DNA of 64,000 bases. It comes from Aulostomus chinensis. Its lineage: Eukaryota > Chordata > Actinopteri > Syngnathiformes > Aulostomidae. A model generated the notes under the pieces. That model was not told where the DNA came from. It did no database searches and was given only the letters and a program-made list of their open reading frames with translations. The stretch lies in the NCBI GenBank assembly GCA_037954235.1, contig JBBMOA010000019.1, positions 18,296,805 through 18,360,804 on the forward strand, read 5' to 3'. Below, piece after piece: positions 47,501 through 58,900 of the stretch (position 1 is its first letter; every line of letters starts with the position of its first letter). A program made the position numbers and the translations under genes.

Positions 47501-48188
47501 TAACACATCTGCTGTACCACCATAATAAAAGCATAAACGGTCATCTGATATGGTTCATTTTTCTAATGAGACTGGCTGGTTTCCTTTGTGTTGGAAAGTT
47601 AAGAGAAAAGTGTGAGTCGGCGTGATCAGGCGGCGACAGCAGTAGGACAGAACCGTCTGAACTCACTGTGGTTGGTGGTGTGTTTCAGGTCTGGCCGGAC
47701 CTTCTCCTACCTGATGTCTGAGCCCAGTTTAATGGCCGGACCAGGTAACTTTTTCAATGACTGGGTGGGAGCCGACCATGGGGATGACCTCCAGTACATC
47801 TTCGGCAAACCCTTCACCACACCAAAGGCCTATGGGGACAGACAGAGAGACCTGTCCGGCTACATGATCGCGTACTGGACTAACTTTGCTAGAACTGGGT
47901 AATGTGCATGACTGTAACTATGAACAGCTTGAGGAGGATTTTGGTCATCCTGGTGTTCAGGAAACAGTTTTTTCTTTTTCTCATTGCTTTTCCAGTGATC
48001 CCAACACAGGAAACCTCAAGGTGCCTGTGACCTGGCCTGAATTTACCAGCAATGGACGTCAGTTCCTGGACATCAACTCTAAGATGAACGACAGCTCTGT
48101 TGGACAGAACATGAGGTCGTGTTTTGTATGGCTTTGGACCAGCATTCTTCCCAGCCTCTCACCAAACAGTCCCACCATTTCTCAGTGA
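41523..48188 (+). CDS. cel: Carboxyl ester lipase, tandem copy 2
   Basis: Secreted bile-salt-dependent lipase paralogue. Coding exons: 41523-41585, 41720-41867, 41989-42108, 42192-42389, 42465-42595, 42863-42970, 44636-44750, 44999-45185, 45287-45490, 47689-47898, 47996-48188; all phases fit, 558 aa, no stop or frameshift. Signal peptide MEDLRILFAVILSVTSASA in exon 1. Triad: Ser211 (GESAGGAS), Asp336 (NDMDGH), His455 (GADHGDDLQ). Unusual relative to copies 1 and 3: His in the oxyanion-hole motif (WIHGGGF instead of WIYGGG), FFDNY for LNNY, and NFFNDW...HGDD instead of the PY.W...HADD form beside the catalytic His. The Ala-to-Gly change follows the His directly. The protein ends SLSPNSPTISQ with no repeat tail. 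Much of the gene is near-identical to copy 3, but exons 3, 6 and the start of 8 are diverged. Intron 9 holds an antisense LINE. Confidence 0.95.
45540..46375 (-). mobile_element. LINE C-terminal fragment, antisense in cel copy 2 intron 9
   Basis: The minus-strand frame 45859-46353 encodes VEDYKYLGVYLDNKLDF, then FLRRLRSFNICRTMLRMFYE and NRLNKLIRKASDIVG, the RT thumb/C-terminal region of a common fish LINE. The 3' UTR ends at about 45540 (CAGAATCAGAACACTTTATT on the plus strand). Copy 3 lacks it, so it inserted after the duplication. A CTTTGT repeat borders its 5' end. Confidence 0.85.
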
Positions 48189-48210
48189 TGGAGTTTTCAA
48201 GAGCCTGTAC

Positions 48211-48229
48211 AATAAAGAGCATGAATAAA
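48211..48229 (+). terminator. cel copy 2 polyadenylation signals
   Basis: Two AATAAA hexamers, 48211-48216 and 48224-48229, start 22-36 bases after the stop codon. Confidence 0.7.
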
Positions 48230-48286
48230 TAAGACTTTCCTTCTGACTTCTTTATTAACTACCAATCTAAAGAACTGGACTTAAAA

Positions 48287-48360
48287 GGAACATGCCAACA
48301 TATGGGGAATATGCTTATTGCCCATAACATGGAACAAGACAGATGGATTAGAGTAGAAAA
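48287..48360. mobile_element. Left-end fragment of the TTTAAAGGAA TIR element
   Basis: AAAGGAACATGCCAACATATGGGGAATATGCTTATT resembles the left terminus of the element at 9294. A diverged counterpart follows copy 3 (about 61050), so it predates the duplication. Confidence 0.45.
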
Positions 48361-48549
48361 TCTAGATGTGTTGGAATGCTACTATTCAAGCAACTCCAGT
48401 TGGAGGGGCTACATGCAGAGGCTATGAGACACATCAATGCGTAGAAACCCAACACTTCAACTAAAAAAGAAACAACTCTTAACCCAGTTCCCCAACATCT
48501 GCAAATTGGAACTGCTATGACATCTCGACATAAATGAGGTACAATAAAC

Positions 48550-50470
48550 ATTCTACGGTAAGAAGGAACCAGGCCAACAGGTCATCCTCATCATGAGGGG
48601 TCGTCTAATCTCCGGGGCAGAAGTTACTGAGGCAGTGAAACAAAGTAGGGGCAGAGCTCTGGGGGTGGATGAGATCTGCCCCGGGTCTCTCAAGGCTCTG
48701 AATGTTGTAGGGCTGTCTTGAGTGACACGTCTCTGCAACACTGCGTGGACATCAGGGGCGGTGCCTTTGGAGGGGCAGATCATCAAACCACGACCTCCAG
48801 TTTGACTCCAAACAGTTTGCATCCGAGTGTGGGATGAGAATCAGCACCTCCAAGTCTGAGGCCATGGTCCTCAGCCGGAAAGGTGGTTCAGGTGAACCAC
48901 CTGGGAATGCGTCCGGATTCCCCGAGAAGAGCTGGTGGAGGTGCCTGGGGGGAGGGCAGTCTTGGTTTCCTTGCTGAGGCTGCTGCCCCCACAACCCACA
49001 GCGGAGGACGATGACAACGATCCTCATCATGCACAGTATCCTTACTAAGACCATCACTGAGACCAATGAGCTGATGCACAGCACAGCAACAGTGATCCTT
49101 GATATGCCTGGCTAAAAGATGGACACTATAAGCAACAATGAGTATTTCTCCTCATGGAGGAGGAGGCTGGAGGCCAAGACCTAGGCAAAAGGGAAGGATA
49201 TCCGTCAGCTGTCAGAGCTACAGAAAGGCGTGGGGAAAGTACAACAAACTCAGAGACAACCAAGAAAAGACTCACAGCTCTGACTACTCACCTGAAGAGA
49301 TGCACAAGGGATGCAGAAGCCAGGGGAATAAATATGATTTTTCTCCATAGAACCATCCAAAGTGCTCTCCAAGGGCTGAGACGAAAAAGATCTGGAAGAG
49401 CATATGAGGGAAGGAGGCATCAAATAATGCTGATGCTCAGAGGCCAGTGGATCTAAGACCAGACAACAGTGATATCCCAGAACAGGATCCAGAAACCATC
49501 TCAATGAAAGACATTAAAGAAAGAGTGTCAGGTATAGGGCGGTATGGTGGTGCAGGGGTCAGCACTGTCTCCTCACAGCAAGAAGGTTCCAGGTTTGAGC
49601 CCCGGCTCCATCACAGGATCTTTCTGTGTGGAGTCTCCATGTTCTCCCTGTTCCTGTGTGGGTTCTCTCTGGTACTCCAGCTTCCTCCCACAGTCCAAAG
49701 ACATCAAGAGGGGACGAGGCTGATTGATACTCTAAATTGACTGTAGGTGTGACTGTGAGTGTGAATGGTTGACTGTCTCTATGTGTTGGCCCTGTGATGG
49801 ACTGGTGACCTGTCCAGGTGAACACTGCCTCTCACCTGAAGGCTGCTGGGATAGGCTCCAGCCCCGGCAACCCTTACCAGGATGAGCAATAGAAAATGGA
49901 TGGATGTCAGGTATGAAAATCTGAACAACATCTGGCCATACAGGCTGTGCAAAAAAGGACAAAGTAGCATGGTGTAAAATGAAGGCAGGAACCATGTGGC
50001 TCGTACAGTGTACTGGAACATCTGCTCTAAGGGTTAGGGTTAGAAGTCCCAAGGTCAGAGTGGAAGATTCTTCCTGAGGCACTGACCAAGCTAAGATCCT
50101 GCGGGAGATCCTGACTGACAAATTGATGATGGCTGGTCTTGTGTTGATGGACAAAAAACAGAAGAAAGTAGATTTGATAGTCTAGCAGTCCCAAGCAACA
50201 GCAACATTAGGAAGAAAGAATATAAGAAGCTTGACAAATACCAAGGGCAACAGTGGTGTCAGGAGTCGTCTGAGTACTGGGCGCTACGGCCTCCAAACTG
50301 GGATGGTGACGCCAGCAAATTCCAGGTACAACATCTAAAGTCTCTGTCCATAAGGGTGCAGTTCTAGGAACAGCTAAGATTCAGCGTAAACCATCAAACG
50401 TCCAGGCTTCTGGGAGAGTACCTGTGTTGTGGCACACACCAAAACACACCAATTCTTTAGAGGGGAGTGT
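48550..50470 (+). mobile_element. Decayed LINE between cel copies 2 and 3
   Basis: Plus-strand fragments read 'AEVTEAVKQSRGRALGVDEICPGSLKALNVVG', 'TRLCNTAWTSGAVPLEGQ' and 'MRISTSKSEAMVLSRK', which are reverse-transcriptase blocks of a common fish LINE. A further diverged ORF (about 49150-49530) continues beyond a nested SINE. Stops and frameshifts are frequent. Whether the part after 49140 is the same element is uncertain. Confidence 0.65.
49536..49904 (+). mobile_element. Full-length SINE nested in the LINE, 10-bp TSD
   Basis: Head GGCGGTATGGTGGTGCAG (box A region) and GGTTTGAGCCCC (box B), shared body, GGATAGGCTCCAG and a GGATGGATG tail. Flanks are TGTCAGGTAT at 49526-49535 and 49905-49914, an exact target-site duplication. 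Confidence 0.88.
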
Positions 50471-50740
50471 GAGAAGCAATATTTATTTATTGATTTATTT
50501 TAGGGTGGCACAGTGGAGCAGTGGTCAGCACTGTCCCCTCACAGCAAGAAGGTTTTGGGTTTGAGCCCCAGCTCAGGCACGGGATCTTGGAGTCTCCCTG
50601 TACTTGTGTGGGTTCTCTTTGGTACTCCAGCTTCCTCCCACAGTCCAAAGACATCAAGAGGGGACGAGGCTGATTGATACTCTAAATTGACCGTAAGTGT
50701 GACTGTGAGTGTGAATGGTTGTTTGTCTCTATGTGTTGGT

Positions 50741-51887
50741 CAGGGGTTACATTGAGCCGGATCCTGCCGGAACAAGATCTGGCACCTCTGAATTTTGGCC
50801 TCCCTGTGTTCTTAACTGGGCAGATTAAAATGTTTCAAATACAACAATAATGTGCATAGATAAATTTACAGACCAAATCCTTCAAATTTCATGTTTTTTA
50901 TTAAGATTCAACGTCATTTGAAAGAGTCGGAGATCTGTTGATGCGCTGATGCCAACAAACCACGCCCCTGACACAAACAAACAACCTTTAGAAATTCGCC
51001 GCCTCTAAAAAGCGAGCAGAGAGGAAATAAACAGTTACTGTTTCAACGCCAACATGTCAGAAAGACAGTTTAATCTGCTGTTTTTTCAAAAAGAAGGAAG
51101 AGTCGCATGACGCTTAAAACGAGTCAGAAAAGCCTCCACAAGCGGCGACGAGGGCAGCTGCAGCGGTCATGTTGACGATCAAAATCGGCTGCAGCAGGAA
51201 GCTAGCGCCGCCACAGCTAGCCAGGTTCACCTCCAGCTAGCCAGGGTCACCTCCAGCTAGCCAGGTTAATCTCCAGCTAGCCTGGTTCACCTCCAGCTAG
51301 CCTGGTTCACCTCCAGCTGGCCTGGTTCATCTCCAGCTGGCCAGGTTCACCTCCTGCTAGCCTGGTTCACCTCCAGCTAGCCTGGTTCACCTCCTGCTAG
51401 CCTGGTTCACCTCCAGCTAGCCTGGTTCACCTCCTGCTAGCCAAGCTGGGTCTAACGTGATGTGGGGTGTCTTGGACAACTAAATGGTGAGCACACCGTC
51501 TAATAATAGGCCGCCGTGCCAATCTTTAAATACCGTGATAATAATAATGGAAGATTTGTGTGATGTATTGTGAGCTCCTTTTTGTTTGTTTTACAAGTTG
51601 GACCTGTTGAGAAACGAACTGCTGACTGTAGACTCGAAGTCCACCTGTGGTGATGTGGGCATTCACCTGTGCTGTGCAGAGGAGGCTAAATAACTGTGAA
51701 TTATCGTCATAACATTGATACTATGGATATTATTTGAAATGGAGGCTTGTAAGTCCCACATCATGGCAAGTGGGCATTTGTATGTTGTTTTCTGCATACG
51801 TTCTGGGACCTGTGCCCCTCTCGTCACTGCTGGGGTGTCATATGTACTTAGCGTTCTGGTACCTTATGATTTACAAATTAAGCACTG
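50741..51887. mobile_element. hAT-type non-autonomous element (1,147 bp) with 8-bp TSD
   Basis: Begins CAGGGGTTACATTG and ends CAAATTAAGCACTG (reverse CAGTGCTTAATTTG, 10 of 14 matching). It is flanked by GTGTTGGT at 50733-50740 and 51888-51895, an exact 8-bp duplication. A broken frame MSERQFNLLFFQKEGRVA at about 51055 may be a transposase N-terminus relic. The interior contains an 11-copy 20-bp minisatellite. The superfamily call rests on TSD length and CAG...CTG ends; other 8-bp-TSD groups are not excluded. Confidence 0.8.
51216..51435. repeat. 20-bp minisatellite inside the hAT-type element
   Basis: Eleven copies of GCTAGCCTGGTTCACCTCCA with exact 20-bp period and few substitutions (CCAGG/CCTGG, CTCCA/CTCCT alternation), plus a partial twelfth. 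Confidence 0.95.
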
Positions 51888-51998
51888 GTGTTGGTCCTGT
51901 GATGGACTGGTGACCTGTCTTGCCCATAGCTGCTGGGATAGGCTCCAGACCCCTGCGACCTTTAACAGGATGAGCAATAGAATATGGATGGATGGATG

Positions 51999-53441
51999 GA
52001 TTCATAAAGTAACTATGGGGTTTCATAACCTACCCCAGTATGAATGTAAAATATTTGGACACGATTAAAATTCTTAGAGGAAACAAACAAAAAGTTTGTG
52101 ATATTAGTAAAGGGAACTTAATTTTTACATTTATTTATGCAGTTTCTTGCATCAAAAAAATGTTTAATTGCGAGTTGTAGATGTATAAATGTATGTATGT
52201 AGATAATAAATGCATATAAATTGTCAAATATGTTATATTTTAAAGTGACAAGTCATGTTTTCTGAAATCATATTTTCGGTCTCTTGTGATTGTAGAGTCC
52301 AAACATATCTATAAACATATCCATGTCTTTGCCTATCTTTAATGATATTTGTATATTTTCCATTAGCAGAGCCTCTATAAAAATAATTTGCAGCCTAATT
52401 GTGACTCTTTCATTGCTCTGAATTTGCTGTCCTGTCTTGTTGTTTGGTCCTTTTTTTTTTATATCTGGCATAAAAAAAACAGTAATGCGTTTCAAAAATG
52501 TTTCTTCAACCAACAGAAAAAATTCAGATATTTATTTCTTGTCCTGTTTGGCAGCGTGTCCTTTGTTCACCTGAGGATCAAGCCACCCGCCTCTGTGGGT
52601 CAACAGCCACATGGTTTACTTTCTGGAGGCCTGCTGGGCTTCCTTTCTTCCAAATATAAAGTGATTGTCAACATGTATATAACAACTTTATAAGGTCTGG
52701 ATTTGCTATCTTTGGCTAAACTACTGGTATTTACTAACTTTAAGTAGCCACTTGGACTTTCATCTGATTTTTTTAGTTAACACTGGCTAGTAATTCATTC
52801 CCCAGTAGGACCTCCATAGACTAGCAGGACCCTTTGCCATCAGATTTCAAATTTATTCAGTGTTTCTAAAAGGAGCAGATGCTCAGCTGTTGCATGCTAT
52901 GTACCATGCGCTAAAGCATCACGGGGCTGCAGTTACAATACTGCAACATTTCAGTTAATTATAGCAAAAATTCACAGATAGCATACATCTTATCTCCATT
53001 TAGGCTGCAAAACACACACACACAGTGTCCGTTCTCACGCTTCCAAAGCTAGATGTTATCTCGCGGCCAATCCTCATTCTGATAAACACTGCCCCTTCTG
53101 ACCGAATCGACAGTTTATTTCTGCTTGAACAAAAGAACTTCCCTGTTTTGCAAAGATGTCAAGTTCTAATATTTCCTACTTTTAAGAGACATCTGATATT
53201 CAGGTTTTCGATCTATAAAAATGTATGGCACAAAAGACTATTTGCTTAGTCAGGATCTTAATTTTCTCAACAGAGAAGAAGTGGAAGAACAAAATATTTC
53301 TCCTGAGGACAACTTTACAGACTTTAAGACTCATCGTTCGTTCGCCTCTTTGGAATTAAGTCATATTTTGAGGCCATCTTTGCTGAGTTTAAGGTGCTTT
53401 GCTGAGGTATTGGATCGATTCCCATACCCTGATGCATCTGG
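51999..53441. other. 5' flank of cel copy 3, right half of the duplication
   Basis: No gene seen. From about 52080 it is homologous to the region starting near 39660 upstream of copy 2. No LINE fragment interrupts it here. Confidence 0.55.
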
Positions 53442-53458
53442 CACATGGTTGTTTCCCA
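53442..53458 (+). promoter_or_regulatory. Candidate PTF1 site upstream of cel copy 3
   Basis: CACATG-GTTG-TTTCCCA: E-box (53442-53447), 4-bp spacer, TC-box (53452-53458), about 100 bp upstream of the TATA box. Both spacing and distance are as in known acinar enzyme promoters. Copy 2 has the same site with CATATG. Confidence 0.65.
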
Positions 53459-53515
53459 TCAGAGGGTTAACAGTCCCTATAAGGTGAGTGTACGTGTAAA
53501 GATTGTATAACATAA

Positions 53516-53563
53516 GTAAACAATCACGTTAACCATTTATTCTCTCTCATCTCTCTATATAAG
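53516..53563 (+). promoter_or_regulatory. cel copy 3 core promoter
   Basis: GTAAACA (53516-53522), GTTAACCATTTAT (HNF1-like, 53528-53540) and TATATAAG (53556-53563) precede the ATG by 36 bases, matching copy 2. Confidence 0.65.
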
Positions 53564-53598
53564 CGCCTGTGCCGAGGCTGGCAAGTTTCTCAGCAACC

Positions 53599-55776
53599 AT
53601 GGAGAACCTGAGGATTGTGTTCCCTGTTATCCTGTTTATAACATCAGCTTCAGCGGCCTCTGTAAGTCACTTCTCTTATTCAGTTAATGTATTTTCACAT
53701 TTACCTGAGCTACAAATGAAGAGTTTATCCTCAACTAACCTCTGATTTGCAGTCTATAAAATGCGGTTGATTGCACACCTTTACGCACACAGTTGCCATC
53801 ATTCTACACAGTTACTGAGGGTGAAATCTCTCTTTTTGTCTCCAGCTGGGAGTGGTGAACACAGAAGGTGGCAGTGTTCAGGGACAAAATATTATCCTGG
53901 GCCCTTCCCGCTCTGTGGACGTTTTTAAAGGAATTCCTTTCGCTGCCAAGCCTGGAACATTTGAGAAACCCAAACCTCACCCTGGCTGGGATGGTGCGTT
54001 CCAACTCTGATGAGCTTAGAAGCTAAAGACTGACTGTTACTTGCGTTTCATGTAGAGCTTGTTTAAGGGGGCGGCATGGCTCAGAGGTAGAGCGACCATC
54101 TAGCAACCGAAAGGTCGCTGGTTCGATCCTCACTTCCCCGGTGACCATGTCCAAGTTTCCTTGAGTAAGATACTGAGCCCCTAACTGCTACTGATGGCCC
54201 TGTGACGGACTGGCGACCCGTCCAGGGTGAACCCTGCCTCTCACCCAATGTCAGCTGGGATAGGCTCCACCCCCCCCGACCCTTAACAGATAAGCGGTAT
54301 AGAAAATTGATGGATAAAGCCTTTTAAACTATAAGCATGTGAGTAAATCAGATGTCATCCCCAGGTATACTGAAGGCAAGAAAGTTTGCTAAGAGATGTC
54401 TCCAGATGAGCATCCTCCAGACTTCTTCTTTTGGAAGCGAAGACTGCCTCTACCTCAACATCTGGGTCCCTCATGGCCAGCATGGTAGCATTTCTCTTTT
54501 TCTCAGGACTAATACAGTAGATGTGGTTGCTTGTTCAATAAAAAGCGCATCTCTGTGTCTTCCCAAGTATCGTCAAACCTCCCAGTTATGATTTGGATTT
54601 ATGGAGGGGGCTTCAATGTTGGAGGGTCTATGGGGCCAAATTATCTCAACAACTATCTGTACAGTGGTCAAGAGATCGCGGACAAGGGGGACGTTATCGT
54701 GGTGTCAGTGGCGTATCGAGTGGGAGTCCTGGGCTTCCTCAGCACAGGGGACACTGGCATCCCTGGTATGTGCTTTAGCAAAAAAAAATATGGCGGTGGC
54801 CAGTCTGGTGCTATTGACTCAAAATGTGTTACGATGACAGGAAACTACGGTCTGTGGGACCAGCATGCTGGCATCGCCTGGGTGCACAGGAACATTAAAT
54901 CCTTTGGAGGAGACCCTGACAACATCACTATCTTTGGAGAGTCTGCAGGTGGAGCGAGCACCAGCTACCAGGTGAGGGCAAGAGATCGATTTTCAAAGAA
55001 ATACAGTTTTTAATGTATTAATTGGTTGTTTGTCACCTGAACTTACGTACTGTATATTCCATTTATAAACCCCTGCTGCAACATCTTGTGTGCTTGTAAA
55101 TCTTGCCTGAAACATGACAAAATGCCACCTCCTACACAGACCCTCTCTCCCCACAACAAAGGGCTGTTGAAGAGAGCCGTTTCCCAGAGTGGTGCTGCCT
55201 TGTGCCCCTGGGCCCTCAGCAGAAATCCACGGAAGGTTGCTTTGCAAGTATGTTCTGCATCTGTGTCACTGACATAGGCGGTCCCTGTGAGAAGGCATGT
55301 GATTCTACACTGCATTAAATGTTTGTATATGTAAATGTATGCGTAAAAGGATTGGATATACAGAGGCTCCAGCAATTAATGTATGTTGTTAGTGAAGAGG
55401 TTGGCTGGTGCCCCTCTTACACCTCACTCAGTCCCACTACCAGTTTTCATACACTTACAAGCTTTGCCTTTGTCTTTGAGATTTTCTTTTCTTTTACATA
55501 AAAACAAGCCACACCATCAAAAGAGTCAACAACAAGTGGCATGAAATTAGTTATAAATACAACATGAATAAGGTGTAGCGTAGGAAATGCATTCTCTTCC
55601 AATTCAGTTGGGCGCCAGACAGGGTAATACCTACTGTGATGTATTGTCTACCTGTCACTTTTGAAATTAGATGAGTGGGAACATACACAAAAGAGGTGGC
55701 GCACAGCATGATACTCCTCCCCAGGTAATGCAGTTCAGTTAAATGGATCCGAAGATCAGGGTGAGAGAAAGTGTTT

Positions 55777-55838
<62 letters not shown>

Positions 55839-55894
55839 ATGCCATTCAGCTCAGTGTGAAAGTCCAAGAATGGGAGTAGAAGTTTTGAGGGTTG

Positions 55895-55942
<48 letters not shown>

Positions 55943-58900
55943 TGTGTGTGCGCTTCTCAGTTAAAGTCAGGGAGTGTGAAGTGGATTGAGTGAGGAAGCT
56001 TTAACATGGAGTGAAGGGGGGAAGGAAGTGTAGGTGAGTCTGGGGGAGGAGGCAAGGAGAAGCCAGGACAGCTGATAAGAAAAGACACTTAGCTTAACAT
56101 GTGAAGGTCCAACCAGAGACAAAGCCGTCCACCGCTGCATCCAAACAGGTGCAAAGAGTGATGAGCCAGATCAGCTCCATGTGATCCTGTTCCTGAGATC
56201 AGCTCATCATCCTGATGCAGCTGAGGTGTAGGCGGTGGATGCAGGCGGTTCAAATATTCCAGAAGTGCATCTGAAGAAAGGAGCATATGAGATGCGCTAA
56301 AATCGAATCATTGAAAAAGGTGACTGAAAGCGTAGACACATGATGTTTGCCACACATGGGCTACGCTGACTAACGGCAATTAAATTAGATCCGCCTTCAT
56401 TATCATTGCAGTGAAATGAAGCTTAGCATACAAACAGAGCTGCAGAAGCAGCAAACTAGCATGTATAAGACAGAGAGATAAAATGCAGTATTAACATTCA
56501 TGATGCGATCTAACACCATAAACACACTTTAACCAGTATAAGCAGTAACACAAGCAACCAAAGGCTTCCAACTATTAATTATAAAGGGCATGAAAACAGA
56601 ATAGCGTTGTAATTGATTATTACAGTAGAGGGGCAACTGTTTGCTGACCAGATGTCAATAAAAACGGTTTGACACAGGACAGGTGGAGTAACTCCCGCTA
56701 TATGAACCTAATCTTTCCAAATTTCCCAGGTGGATTTAAGGAGGGATTAACATGAACTGATGTCAGCTCGAGCTATTTATTGATAAGCAAACCGGGTAAC
56801 TGTCGTCCAGAGGTAACAAGTTAGCAAAGCTAGCTGGTAAGCCCCCGCCACGACACGACAAGGCTCCCTCCAGACTATCACATTAACTATGTCGTACCTC
56901 TGTCTTTGCCCTGTGTCTCATGCTCTTCTTTCCTTCCCTGGGCACCAGAGAGCCTTGTTTGTTTTGAGAGGTAGATTGCATCTCGCCCCTCCACCAGAGA
57001 CCAGGTCCAGTCTGATCACCTGGGAGGGGGTCAGGGAGCGCTAAGAAATTAAATAAAAGGCTTCTCTATCATTGAATAGTCTTTTTCTGAGGTTATATTA
57101 TGGTCTTATTTCATATTTGTGAACAATAGTGCTTAATATTGTCAGGAAAAATGGTGAAAATTCAACATAGTGATTTTGATCTTCTCCATGTTGTGGCGCC
57201 CCCTGTAGATGGACAGCACTCGTAGCATTTGCCTGGACTGCCTATGCCGTGTGCAGGCCGTGGTTACCCTGGTCCGGGGCTTCTTAAAACCTCGCAATGC
57301 AGGAAGACACCATCTGCATATGTGCCTTTAAACTGCAAAGGTTCCTTCCCCCCATTGTGTCATGTGTTTTGATCACAGCCCACAGAACTGCAAAGATCAG
57401 GCAAACTCGTCTGCTTACTGATGGAAAAACTCGCTGTGGGCTTCTAATTTCCTTCTGGATTTCCTCTTCAGCATTAACATTTAGATGCCCCTAGAGGATG
57501 ATTGAGCCAGATTCATTATTGTGTGTCTGTAGACTCCACATTTAGCTAATGATGATAGTATTAAACAAATATGAAGAAGGGCCGCACAGTAGTCACAAAA
57601 AAACCCCCAAAAAACAGTACTTTAATGAAAATACAACATCTTTTTGGATCATTTTTAAAGAACTGTTACGACTCGGTCTCGTGTCAAAGCTCGCTCTCTT
57701 TCAGTTCTGGTTTCTTTGTGGTTAAATCGTGACGTTAGAAAAGTGCCAAACCCCCTGCACTAAAGAATCATGACAATATTCATCCTGTTAGTACCACTTC
57801 AGGCAGCAGAGGTCACTGTTGACGCTGCAAAGGCTAAAGTAGGAGGTTGCTTGAAGCCTGACCTCCGTCATCTGCTCAGGTTGCTGAGAATGTTGGCTGC
57901 CCCACCGATGACAGGATGGTGGACTGTCTGAGATCCATCGACGCTAAGACTCTCACCATGGCTGCTCCTCGCATCCGACCAGGCACTCCAGACCGTGAGC
58001 ATGACAAACATATCTGGAGCTGTTATGAATTTACACTCACAATATACATCTTTTGACGACAAAAAATATTTATTTAGTTCTTTTTATGGTAAATTTGGTT
58101 GCTTAAGAGGAACAAATTCATCTTAAACTGTACATAAAATGTGAAGCTAATTGATGAATTCTTTATCAGAACCAGGGATAAACTACCTGCAACTGTCTCC
58201 TGTTGTGGATGGCGACTTCCTCCCTGATCAACCCAGCAACTTGTTCCACAACGCTGCAGACATTGACTACCTTGCAGGAGTTAATGACATGGACGGACAC
58301 CTCTTCACATCCCAGGACATTCCCTCTCTTGGGAACAAGAATCAAGAGACCCCTGTGTATGTCTGCTTGCCGAATTTGTAGCTCATAGCTTTGATTATCA
58401 CGGAGCCCAAAAACAAAAAAAAAACAAAAAACAAAAAAAAGCTCATTCATCATCAATTTTCACTGCAGAGAAGATTTGAAGAGGCTCCTTGCTGCTTACA
58501 CCAAAGAAATGGGCCAAGCTGCTCTGGAGGTCGCCTTCGCTGAATACACCTCCAACTGGGGATCAACACCAAGCCAGGAAACAATTAAGAGAACAGCGGT
58601 GGACATTGGGACTGATGTCATCTTCCTAGTTCCCGCCCAGGTCGCCATTCACCTCCATGCTGCTCATGCCACGTGAGGCCTCCTGCTTTACCGCCTTGCC
58701 TACATCCTTTTAGCCAAACCTTTCAGTTGCTTCAGAGTCAGGTTAAGATACACACGATGACAAAAAAACAGGCACTATCATTTTTGCAGTGTCTTTTTCT
58801 GGAGCTGTCACTGTCCCAAAAAATCAAGTTCTAACAAAGTTTGAATTGACCACCGCTGATGTGATCCGTCTTTCATAGGAGTAATGGTGTCTATTGTTGC

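Larger units (their letters stand above)
50503..51998 (+). mobile_element. SINE split in two by a hAT-type element
   Basis: The first part (50503-50740) runs from GGGTGGCACAGTGGAGCAG to ATGTGTTGGT. The second part (51896-51998) continues CCTGTGATGGACTGGTGACC to a GGATGGATGGATGG tail. The interruption falls inside the conserved TGTTGGCCCTGTGATGG block of this SINE family. Confidence 0.85.

Noticed and set aside
54067..54140. tRNA gene-like A and B boxes
   Set aside because: They are the head of a SINE with a long non-tRNA body and GGAT tail; the acceptor stem and 3' half are not tRNA-like.
55771..55989. Cys/Val-rich open frame
   Set aside because: Direct translation of (TG)n microsatellites.
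57180..57215. CTCF-like GTGGCGCCCCCTGTAG in cel copy 3 intron 6
   Set aside because: Only part of the core fits on the minus strand (two mismatches in the 5' half), so it was not counted with the array.
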